Assembly: GCA_018648445.1 (NCBI GenBank)
Contig: JABGRG010000171.1
Location: 1-5,033, forward strand
Length of the DNA stretch: 5,033 nucleotides
Direction: 5' to 3'
From: Rhodospirillales bacterium
GTDB lineage: Bacteria > Pseudomonadota > Alphaproteobacteria > Rhodospirillales_A > JACZKS01
Part shown: positions 1 to 5,033 of the stretch, piece by piece
Numbering within the stretch: the first letter of the stretch is position 1
Layout of the letters: the number at the start of each line of letters is the position of its first letter
Position numbers and translations under genes: made by a program
Notes under the pieces: model-generated
What the model was told of the DNA's origin: nothing
Database searches by the model: none
What the model saw: only the letters and a program-made list of their open reading frames with translations

Positions 1-54
1 GGTTAGTCTACGCTCACCGCTTAATTTCTGAGCTGCTGTGAATAATTCAGGCTA
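1..54. mobile_element. Possible insertion-sequence end (terminal fragment)
   Basis: No frame here is open across the segment: all three plus-strand frames hit stops within the first 45 bases. Coding similarity to a radical SAM protein begins abruptly just after the string TGAATAATTCAGG (39-51). Read from the other strand, that string begins CCTGAATTATTCA, which resembles the terminal inverted repeats I recall for some IS1380-type elements. The simplest reading is that an insertion sequence lies mostly left of the window and that this is its right end. The element family is a guess from memory. The matching left end and target duplication cannot be seen, so a plain deletion junction is also possible. 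Confidence 0.3.
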
Positions 55-723
55 GCTAACGTAATCATCGGATTTCCGCACGAAACCGATGAATTCCTAG
101 CGGAGAACATTCCCTTCGTCAGAAGGCTCAAAACAGCTGGCTGCGAGGATCTGGCCGTCGTTTACTATATGGCGCTTCCGGGTACGGAGATTTTCCATAG
201 CCTGTTTGATGCGGGGAAACTTCGCATCGACGGCGCCTACTTCCGCCATATTCTGCATGGTGTCAGCCTTTGGCCGAGTATGACTTTCAATGGGGGAAAA
301 ATCAGCAAGCTCATGCTTCTGTGGTGGAAAGTAAAGATCAGCCTGGAATTCTACAGAACCAAGGGTCTGAGGGTGCGCCAAGGGGGGCTTGTTCAAACAA
401 TCCACAAGGTCTTTGCTGGAATTTTTTCGCGCAAGCACGATTCACGGTTACAGTCCGCAGTTGGTCATGCGTTGAAGAGTTCCTTCAACACCATCAAGGT
501 GCAGTTGGGACGGGGATGGATGGCCCGGAGCGAAGAAGAAGAATTTTTCCACGGTTGGCATGGAATATACGCTGACATCCGCCGCCAACTTAAAGACAAG
601 AACGTTTGCGTGCCAACGCCCGAGGACACGATGCTCATCCATACGAATAACGTTGTCAACAAGGTACGTCGCGATCACGAGACAAACCGCGTATTAGTTA
701 ATCCGAGCTCATTGAGAAACTGA
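55..723 (+). pseudogene. 5'-truncated radical SAM (B12-binding type) protein remnant
   Basis: An open frame of 222 codons (55-723) has no start codon at its left edge and meets in-frame stops at 43 and 22. The first residues, NVIIGFPHET, match the late strand/loop of the radical SAM barrel. Residues 40-46 (ALPGTEIF) match the Y/PGT-x-L/F motif typical of B12-binding-domain radical SAM proteins of the BchE-like superfamily. The following region (DAGKL, YFRHIL, a Trp/Leu-rich helix, then EFYRTK) fits the C-terminal extension of such proteins. The N-terminal cobalamin-binding region and the CxxxCxxC motif that binds the 4Fe-4S cluster are absent, so the fragment cannot be an active radical SAM enzyme. 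An internal ATG at 169 could start a 184-residue product, but it would begin inside the barrel. The frame shows no internal frameshift, which suggests recent disruption. The missing 5' part may lie beyond an insertion sequence to the left. Confidence 0.7.
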
Positions 724-812
724 AACTTACACTCAGAAACGATGGCGCAAACAAGTTGTTGCAGGCGAATGCCTCCCTAACACATCCGCCACGCAAGGGA
801 CTACTAACTCGG
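724..812. other. Short convergent gap, no gene
   Basis: This gap separates the 3' end of the radical SAM remnant from the 3' end of the minus-strand membrane gene. It contains a tiny dyad, AGGC-GAAT-GCCT (763-774), but no run of T on either side that would make it an intrinsic terminator. Nothing else is evident. Confidence 0.5.
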
Positions 813-2576
813 TTATCTGGGCGGAAACTTGAAAGCGATAATACTCGATTCCAATGGATCGTGGACAATCGCCAATATCTTGTCGTTTTTCATGATGTCG
901 TCGGGCGGGCTACCGATAAACAGTGTGGACGTGTCGCAATGTTCCGGGCCCGGACATGCTTTTGCGTAATTTTTCGCATAACGAATGCGCCCGTTTCGCA
1001 CCGTCAGCTTTTGAAAAGCGGCCTTGCTTTTGCCCAACCGGTAATTGTTGATACCGTAAAGAGTGGCGCAAGGCCTCGGTTGAACGGTGCGCAGGCAAGT
1101 GATGTTGTTTCCTGGATCTTGCGCCAGATGTGTATCAACGGCTTGCTGCAGCTGCTCCTCTATTTCATTGTACACCGGCATGACCGATCTGGCAGCGAAT
1201 ACATAGTCGCCAAACGAAAGGGCGACAATCGCCAAAACCGTGGCCACGCCGCCCCTCCTAAGGAATTTACTCGATGAGCGCTCGATCATCACGAGAATGT
1301 AAGCAACAACGATAAGACTCATGATGATCATGCGCGATGTTTGGCCATAAGCCGTGATTACGTTCGGTTCGACCAAAATGGCGTTTCCTGCCATAAAGAA
1401 GGTCAGAAGCAGTGAAACTCCAATAAAAATCAGGGCAAATACCGCTCGCGTAGTGACTCCCTCTCGTCTGGTGCTTTCGGCGATCGCCAAAAATGCCAGA
1501 ACGACGCTGACAATGGGCAGCCAATGCCATGACCAGGCTGTCAAGAAGCCCCAATAATCGGGTGTCACCACGATGTTAGGATGGGTCGAATCCGGGTCGG
1601 TGAACAAGGCCGCCGTCTTCCTCATTTTTTCGGCTGCGGTCGCTCCCCAGAAGCGGACGAGAAAATTGCACGAAAGCACCCAACCGATTGCCATGGGGGC
1701 TACCCACGCCCACCAGAACCGCCAGGCAACAGCTTTTCTGAGAATAAAATACAGAGCGGCGATGGCAATCACTGCAGTTACGCCCCAGGCAAAATCGCTG
1801 CTAAGCTTGATAATGCCGCTGTGGCGCAGAATATCGCGCGGAATATCCAGCATGTTTCTTATCAAAAAAACGAGAACAGCCAAAATTCCAGCAATAACCG
1901 GCCAGGATCGGGTCTCGGGTACCGTGGAAAGGCGCGATAGAAAGGAGTCCAACCCCTCCTTGTAGGCCAACCAGACGAAACCGACCATGGCACCCAATAC
2001 GATGGGAACAACAAGAAACAGGTTAGCCAGGAAAAAACCGAACAGCGCCAGTACGACCGTTATTACCCAACGCTTTCGTGTTGCGGACACGACAACGATA
2101 TAAAGGCCCAGCGCCAAAGCTGGCGAAAGGAAACCCAATGGGGCATATATGACAAGCAGAGGTGCATAGAGGGCTACGGTCGGCATGCTTATTGCTACCA
2201 AAGACAGCAACGCCGGGATGTAGAGCGGCAGGCGAAGAATATTCGAAAAAAGTGCGACCAGCACGGAGGCGATGATAGCAAACACAATGTTCAAGCCAAA
2301 ACCCATCCAATAGAATGCGTCAAGGGTCTCATCACCCTGGACCGGCAAAACCAAAAGGCTTTCCAGGAAGATTAAGGAATAGGCCGGATGGCCAAATCGG
2401 ATTTGGAACTCGCCATAGAGGAGGTTCTGGGCTAACCCGAATTGGCCGGGAATATTGTCGTTGGGAAAACTGTAATACTCGCGTCCCAGGGATTGGTCGA
2501 TAATCAGAAAAATAATAATGGGAAGGAAATACGCCAGAACGTATTTTTGGGGCATTAACTGATCCAATTTGCTCAT
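813..2576 (-). CDS. Multi-pass inner-membrane protein, possibly a GT-C-type glycosyltransferase
   Basis: The product has 587 residues when started at the ATG at 2574-2576. That start is preceded by AAGGGGG (2587-2593 on the minus strand) with a 10-base spacer. The frame stays open upstream to 2711, but the extra 45 residues are hydrophilic and lack a comparable ribosome site. About 11-13 hydrophobic segments follow: one at residues 10-28, then roughly 66-80, 93-112 and 118-155, and further ones to about residue 485. Between the first two lies a polar loop with D, E and N residues (REYYSFPNDN) followed by a GHPAYS motif. In layout this resembles the first extracytoplasmic loop of GT-C transferases, which use lipid-linked sugar donors, but no decisive motif is visible. 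The last ~105 residues are soluble and hold four cysteines in two close groups (CLRTVQPRPC and CPGPEHC), which would suit disulfides if this tail is periplasmic. It is transcribed away from the rfaH operon, and its position beside a polysaccharide-type locus supports a surface-glycan role. The function remains unassigned; an O-antigen ligase/polymerase-like protein is an alternative. Confidence 0.8.
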   Translation of the reverse strand: MSKLDQLMPQKYVLAYFLPIIIFLIIDQSLGREYYSFPNDNIPGQFGLAQNLLYGEFQIRFGHPAYSLIFLESLLVLPVQGDETLDAFYWMGFGLNIVFAIIASVLVALFSNILRLPLYIPALLSLVAISMPTVALYAPLLVIYAPLGFLSPALALGLYIVVVSATRKRWVITVVLALFGFFLANLFLVVPIVLGAMVGFVWLAYKEGLDSFLSRLSTVPETRSWPVIAGILAVLVFLIRNMLDIPRDILRHSGIIKLSSDFAWGVTAVIAIAALYFILRKAVAWRFWWAWVAPMAIGWVLSCNFLVRFWGATAAEKMRKTAALFTDPDSTHPNIVVTPDYWGFLTAWSWHWLPIVSVVLAFLAIAESTRREGVTTRAVFALIFIGVSLLLTFFMAGNAILVEPNVITAYGQTSRMIIMSLIVVAYILVMIERSSSKFLRRGGVATVLAIVALSFGDYVFAARSVMPVYNEIEEQLQQAVDTHLAQDPGNNITCLRTVQPRPCATLYGINNYRLGKSKAAFQKLTVRNGRIRYAKNYAKACPGPEHCDTSTLFIGSPPDDIMKNDKILAIVHDPLESSIIAFKFPPR

Positions 2577-2847
2577 ACGATCATGGCCCCCTTGTCGTTG
2601 GCATTGTCGCTGACCCCGTATCGCCAACAATACGGATGGTTCTTCCATCATTGGCGGGCACGCTGTCATATTTCCAGAGTTTCCGTCAAGACCCACAGCG
2701 CGCAAATGCAATTCACCAGGTTGTGCGATGGTTAGGTGGGGAGTTGTAGTTCTTAAGGGGGGCGGCGTTGGCCTTGACGGATCACGAAATGGTCAACACT
2801 TCTTAACCAGTGTTCTCTCGATTCCCCTTCGTCAGGTACCTGGACTC
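2577..2847. other. Divergent intergenic region, left part
   Basis: No credible gene is seen on either strand. The stretch holds small dyads: CCGTAT-N8-ATACGG (2616-2635) and AACACT-N8-AGTGTT (2795-2814). It also has a 9-bp inverted pair, TCCGTCAAG (2682-2690) and CTTGACGGA (2773-2781), 82 bases apart. It must contain the promoter of the minus-strand membrane gene, but no convincing -35/-10 pair with normal spacing was found. The 2795-2814 dyad ends in TGTTC (2811-2815), the same half-site as the tandem operator further right, but here no GAACA partner lies at the N7 distance. Confidence 0.4.
2587..2593 (-). promoter_or_regulatory. Ribosome binding site deciding the start of the membrane protein
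   Basis: On the minus strand this reads AAGGGGG, 10 bases before the ATG at 2574-2576. It favours this start over the longer open frame that reaches 2711. Confidence 0.55.
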
Positions 2848-2876
2848 TTGACCCTGCGTCCCCCCAACTGTATGTT
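2848..2876 (+). promoter_or_regulatory. Putative sigma70 promoter of the regulator-rfaH operon
   Basis: TTGACC (2848-2853, 5 of 6 to the -35 consensus) is followed by a 17-base spacer and TATGTT (2871-2876, 4 of 6 to the -10 consensus, keeping the TA start and final T). The expected start point is near 2883, giving an untranslated leader of about 64 bases before the ATG at 2947. The -10 overlaps the first operator dyad, an arrangement typical of a repressed promoter. The prediction rests on motif match and spacing only. Confidence 0.5.
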
Positions 2877-2906
2877 CGTGGCGTGAACATGTTCGTGAAA
2901 TGAACA
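2873..2906. promoter_or_regulatory. Tandem operator: two abutting TGTTC-N7-GAACA dyads
   Basis: Two 17-bp dyads lie end to end: TGTTC (2873-2877), seven bases, GAACA (2885-2889); then TGTTC (2890-2894), seven bases, GAACA (2902-2906). All four arms are perfect, and the abutting arms also create the palindrome GAACATGTTC (2885-2894). The sites overlap the -10 and predicted start point of the rightward promoter and lie 41 bp before the start of a winged-helix regulator. Autoregulation by that protein, with two dimers side by side, is the natural inference. The identity of the binding protein is not shown by the sequence. Confidence 0.65.
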
Positions 2907-2946
2907 GGGGGAACGCGGGGAGTTTAGAGCCCTCCGGTCGGATCGG

Positions 2947-3576
2947 ATGCCCGAAGAACAACGCGAAATCACACTGGGGCTGCTGAACGCGGTCCACGAA
3001 AACAGCAATGTGACGCAACGCAATGTGGCGCAGGATTTGGGCGTCGCGTTGGGGTTGGTCAACGCGTATCTCAAACGTAGCGTAAAAAAGGGTTTTATAA
3101 AGGTTCGTCAGGCCCCGGCAAACCGTTTTGCTTATTATTTGACGCCCGCTGGTTTCGCAGAAAAAAGCCGCCTGACGGCTGCATATCTTTCACACTCGTT
3201 TACTTTTTTTCGCAATGCCCGGCGCGAAGGATCCGAAATCCTGGGATTTTGCGAAAAACGCAATTGGCTAAAGGTTGCGCTCGCAGGAACCAGTGATTTG
3301 GCCGAGATCATCATCCTGTGCGCGGGAGAAAGCAAAGTCTCACTGGCCGGTATCCTTGATACAAACGTATCGGATGAACCGTTCATGGGACTTCCGGTAA
3401 CCAATCTTTTGAAAAAACTGGGCTCGGTGGACGCGGTCGTCATCACAGATTTGACCGATCCTCAGTCCGCCTTCAACGTGCTTTCCGAGTACTTTCCATC
3501 GGAGCGCATTTTGGCCCCCGATATTCTTGGCATCGTCCGCAATGAACGCAACGGTCGGAAGCGGGAGGCTGGCTGA
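2947..3576 (+). CDS. Winged helix-turn-helix regulator with C-terminal Rossmann-like domain
   Basis: The 209-residue product starts at the only credible initiator: the frame runs open back to a stop at 2896 without another ATG, GTG or TTG. The ribosome site is weak. Residues about 8-70 form a winged helix of MarR-like type: a first helix, a helix-turn-helix near 23-44 (TQRNVAQDLGVALGLVNAYL) and a basic wing near 52-66 ending LTPAG. Similar short winged-helix proteins are often annotated as EPS-associated regulators beside polysaccharide genes. A linker helix (about 76-100) leads to an alpha/beta domain: VALAGTSDLAEI at 110-121, a strand SLAGILD at 132-138, then GLPV and DAVVITDL. This pattern resembles a Rossmann-type nucleotide or CoA-binding fold, perhaps a ligand-sensing domain; the ligand is unknown. 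The gene is first in its operon and overlaps the next by one base, and tandem operators lie just upstream. It probably controls the operon, but repressor or activator cannot be decided. Confidence 0.85.
   Translation: MPEEQREITLGLLNAVHENSNVTQRNVAQDLGVALGLVNAYLKRSVKKGFIKVRQAPANRFAYYLTPAGFAEKSRLTAAYLSHSFTFFRNARREGSEILGFCEKRNWLKVALAGTSDLAEIIILCAGESKVSLAGILDTNVSDEPFMGLPVTNLLKKLGSVDAVVITDLTDPQSAFNVLSEYFPSERILAPDILGIVRNERNGRKREAG
3563..3568 (+). promoter_or_regulatory. Ribosome binding site of the rfaH-like gene, inside the regulator gene
   Basis: GGGAGG lies seven bases before the ATG at 3576-3578, within the last codons of the preceding gene. Together with the TGATG overlap (3574-3578) it suggests translational coupling of the two regulators. 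Confidence 0.6.
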
Positions 3577-4079
3577 TGCTCCGGTGGTATGTCGTCCATA
3601 CGAAGCCCCGCGGAGAAGAGACCGCATTATTCCATTTGCGCCGCCAGGATTTCGAAGCCTACCTGCCGTGCCACTTGAAGAAACGCGTGCACGCGCGGCG
3701 CACCGATTGGGTGCCGAGCCCGCTATTTCCAAATTATATGTTCGTGGCCATGGATAAGGATCACGCCAGATGGCGCTCCATTCGGGGAACCATCGGCGTC
3801 AAGGGACTGGTTTGCAATGGCGATCAGCCGTTGCCTGTGCCCGAGGGCATTGTGGAGGCCATTCGCGCGCAGGAAAATGGAAACGGTTACGTCGATTTTC
3901 ACCGCGACGAAGTCTTCAATAAAGGTGAGCGCGTTGAAATTGCCAAAGGCCCGTTTGCTGAGACCTGCGGAATTTTTGAATGTGTTGATTCAAAAGACCG
4001 TGTGATTGTGCTTCTCAGCCTGCTGGGCCGAGAAGTGCGCACGCGGGTTCGAACCGACTGGGTTCAGGCCGCCGCCTGA
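3576..4079 (+). CDS. rfaH: RfaH-type transcription antiterminator (NusG paralog)
   Basis: The 167-residue product has the NusG/RfaH layout: an N-terminal NGN domain (about 3-100, opening WYVVHTKPRGEE) and a C-terminal KOW domain (about 116-164). Several segments favour RfaH over housekeeping NusG: PLFPNYMFV at 49-57, IRGTIGVKGLV at 69-79, and IFECVDSKDRVIVLLSLLGREV at the C-terminus. Aligned from memory with E. coli RfaH, the numbering matches without gaps through residue 57. K10, H20, R23 and Q24, part of the surface I recall as contacting ops DNA, are identical. Position 73 is Ile instead of Arg, and 48 is Ser instead of the Glu that makes the autoinhibitory salt bridge; its Arg138 partner appears kept as R142. 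Such proteins bind RNA polymerase paused at ops, suppress pausing and Rho termination, and can recruit ribosomes. A perfect ops element 57 bases after this stop codon strongly supports the assignment. The start overlaps the upstream stop (TGATG). Confidence 0.9.
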   Translation: MLRWYVVHTKPRGEETALFHLRRQDFEAYLPCHLKKRVHARRTDWVPSPLFPNYMFVAMDKDHARWRSIRGTIGVKGLVCNGDQPLPVPEGIVEAIRAQENGNGYVDFHRDEVFNKGERVEIAKGPFAETCGIFECVDSKDRVIVLLSLLGREVRTRVRTDWVQAAA

Positions 4080-4109
4080 CTGGCCGGGTTTGAGAGAAAT
4101 TCTACCCAA

Positions 4110-4133
4110 CGGGTGAAACCTGTTTTTCACCCG
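4110..4133 (+). other. Leader hairpin upstream of ops
   Basis: A perfect 9-bp stem, CGGGTGAAA (4110-4118) with TTTCACCCG (4125-4133), encloses a 6-base loop. It ends three bases before the ops element. It has no T run after the 3' arm, so it is not a standard intrinsic terminator. In the RNA it would stand 12 bases behind position C9 and 14 behind T11 of ops. That is close to the hairpin-to-3'-end distance known for hairpin-stabilised pauses such as the his pause, so a role in pausing is possible. Confidence 0.6.
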
Positions 4134-4166
4134 AATGGCGGTAGCGTGAAGAATTGGTGGGTGAAA
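4125..4166 (+). repeat. Third copy of hairpin arm: alternative pairing across ops
   Basis: GGGTGAAAC occurs at 4111-4119 and again at 4159-4167. The complementary arm TTTCACCC (4125-4132) can therefore pair 8 bp with either copy, but not both. Pairing with the downstream copy would place ops inside a 26-base loop. GGCG (4137-4140) can also pair with CGCC (4167-4170). This is what a two-state RNA leader would look like. Function is inferred from complementarity alone. Confidence 0.45.
4137..4148 (+). promoter_or_regulatory. ops element (RfaH recruitment/pause site)
   Basis: The 12 bases GGCGGTAGCGTG equal the E. coli operon polarity suppressor sequence that ends the JUMPstart leader of capsule, LPS and related operons. 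In that system RNA polymerase pauses at ops and RfaH reads the exposed non-template strand. Here the element is on the coding strand, directly after an RfaH-like gene and 53 bases before the next gene, exactly where it would act on the downstream operon. The GC-GGTA-GC core (4138-4145) that forms the small DNA hairpin in the E. coli complex is intact. The rest of the E. coli JUMPstart sequence is not recognisable and is replaced by a different hairpin. Confidence 0.85.
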
Positions 4167-4201
4167 CGCCAAACCCATCGGAGATGCAACTGGAACAATC
4201 G

Positions 4202-5033
4202 ATGCCCTCCAGAAACGACAAATTGTTCAAATCACTCCTCCGCACGGCCCTACTGATCCGCAAAGTCGAAGAACGGATCATTGAGGTCTATCCCGATGAT
4301 AAGGTCCAAAGCCCTGTTCATCTTTCTATCGGGCAAGAGGCGGTGGCGGCGGGGGTTTGCCATGCGCTTCGCCGCGAAGATTGGCTCTATTCATCGTACC
4401 GCAGCCACGCATTTTATTTGGCCAAGGGCGGAGACCTGAAAGCGATGTTTGCTGAGCTGTACGGCAAGGTTACAGGCGGTGCGAAGGGCAAAGCCGGATC
4501 CATGCACCTGACCGCGCCTGAGGTTGGCTTAATGGGGTCGTCGGCCGTTGTTGCCAGTGCTATTCCCCACGCCCTGGGCGCGGCATATGCCAGCAAGCTC
4601 AAGAACGACGGCAAGGTTCACTTGATTGCTTTCGGCGACGGCGCCACGGAAGAGGGTGTTTACCATGAGTCCCTCAACTTCGCTGCACTCCATGAGCTTC
4701 CGATTGTTTTTCTATGTGAAAACAATGGATTAGCTGTTCATTCGCGACCGAAGGCACGTCAGAAATTCTCGATTCAAAGCCACGCCGCGACATATCAAAT
4801 CCCGGTTCACCACGTTTCTGAAGGCTACGATTTTATTGCGGTCTTCGAGGCCGTATCGCTATTGGTTGAACGCGCCCGGCATGGCGATGGCCCGCAATTC
4901 ATCGAGATCGACACCTGTCGCTACATGGAGCATGTGGGCCCGGGAGAGGATTTCAACGCGGGTTATCGGTCCCGCAGCGAGATCGAACCGTGGATGGCCA
5001 GAGACGTATTGATTCAGGAACCCGATCTTTGTG
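4202..5033 (+). CDS. Thiamine-diphosphate-dependent 2-oxoacid dehydrogenase E1, alpha subunit (partial, 3' end outside window)
   Basis: 277 codons are visible and the frame is open at the window edge. The family usually has about 320-360 residues, so most of the protein is present. The fold is clear: LLIRKVEER at 17-25, HLSIGQEAV at 40-48, YRSHA at 66-70, and GKAGSMHL at 96-103. The thiamine-diphosphate/magnesium motif runs from GDGATEEG (145-152) to ENN (173-175). With a beta subunit, usually encoded next, such proteins decarboxylate pyruvate or related 2-oxoacids, or acetoin, and pass the acyl group to an E2 lipoyl protein. The substrate is not decided by this sequence. Being first after ops in a polysaccharide-type operon, it may supply an acyl or keto precursor for an unusual sugar or lipid instead of serving central metabolism. 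The start is uncertain: ATG 4202 has only a weak GGAA (4192-4195). An in-frame ATG at 4184 directly abuts GGAG, and a GTG lies at 4157. Confidence 0.9.
   Translation, partial: MPSRNDKLFKSLLRTALLIRKVEERIIEVYPDDKVQSPVHLSIGQEAVAAGVCHALRREDWLYSSYRSHAFYLAKGGDLKAMFAELYGKVTGGAKGKAGSMHLTAPEVGLMGSSAVVASAIPHALGAAYASKLKNDGKVHLIAFGDGATEEGVYHESLNFAALHELPIVFLCENNGLAVHSRPKARQKFSIQSHAATYQIPVHHVSEGYDFIAVFEAVSLLVERARHGDGPQFIEIDTCRYMEHVGPGEDFNAGYRSRSEIEPWMARDVLIQEPDLC

Noticed and set aside
97..438. 113-codon open frame on the minus strand
   Set aside because: It lies opposite the radical SAM remnant, whose plus-strand frame shows recognisable family motifs over the same bases. The minus-strand product shows no motif I recognise.
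756..1965. Several plus-strand open frames of 67-173 codons antisense to the membrane gene
   Set aside because: Their products are low-complexity, basic and unlike any family, while the minus-strand frame is continuous over 587 codons with clear membrane segments.
2577..2711. N-terminal 45-residue extension of the membrane protein
   Set aside because: The extension is hydrophilic, and the ATG at 2574-2576 has a good ribosome site and leads straight into the first membrane segment.
2873..2906. LexA (SOS) box
   Set aside because: Alphaproteobacterial LexA sites are direct GTTC-N7-GTTC repeats and the Bacillus type is GAAC-N4-GTTC. Here the arms are inverted with N7, or N2 at the join, so neither fits.
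2803..3074. Minus-strand open frames of 71 and 80 codons across the regulator start
   Set aside because: They would run through the promoter, tandem operator and winged-helix coding start. They show no domain and no convincing ribosome site.
3135..3732. Minus-strand open frames of 103 and 130 codons opposite the regulator and rfaH genes
   Set aside because: Both overlap plus-strand genes with recognisable domains and have no family features of their own.
4110..4133. Intrinsic terminator after the rfaH-like gene
   Set aside because: The stem is perfect but is followed by GAATGG, not by a T run. The T run is inside the loop and 3' arm. A terminator here would also cut the operon just before ops.

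Overview
The window looks like the edge of a surface-polysaccharide (capsule, exopolysaccharide or O-antigen-type) locus in a Gram-negative bacterium of moderate GC. A winged-helix regulator, an RfaH/NusG paralog and then a biosynthetic operon is an arrangement I associate with polysaccharide clusters of alphaproteobacteria such as the Rhodospirillales. The taxonomic guess is inference and weak; the locus type is better supported.

Layout. (1) Positions 1-723 hold wreckage: about 54 bases that look like one end of an insertion sequence, joined directly to the C-terminal part of a radical SAM protein that has lost its start and iron-sulfur cluster motif. (2) Positions 813-2576, minus strand, encode a 587-residue multi-pass membrane protein, possibly a GT-C-type glycosyltransferase, with a cysteine-containing soluble tail. 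(3) Positions 2577-2946 are a divergent intergenic region. It holds a plausible sigma70 promoter reading right and, overlapping its -10 and start point, two abutting 17-bp dyads of the form TGTTC-N7-GAACA. (4) Positions 2947-4079 encode a winged-helix regulator with a C-terminal Rossmann-like domain, then an RfaH-type antiterminator coupled to it by a TGATG stop/start overlap. (5) Positions 4080-4201 are a leader with a 9-bp hairpin, a perfect 12-base ops element (GGCGGTAGCGTG, 4137-4148) and a third copy of one hairpin arm. (6) From 4202 to the window end runs the alpha subunit of a thiamine-diphosphate-dependent 2-oxoacid dehydrogenase E1 component, cut off by the window edge.

How the parts may work together (inference). 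The regulator probably binds the tandem dyads and controls its own operon. The operon makes its own RfaH-like protein, which would be recruited to RNA polymerase paused at the ops element 57 bases past the rfaH stop codon. It would then carry transcription through the long biosynthetic operon starting with the E1-alpha gene. In E. coli rfaH is unlinked from its ops targets, so this would be a self-contained cis version of the circuit. The most unusual part is the leader, where the hairpin arm can pair with either an upstream or a downstream partner, the second pairing enclosing the ops element. No tRNA, rRNA, CRISPR array or clear intrinsic terminator was seen.
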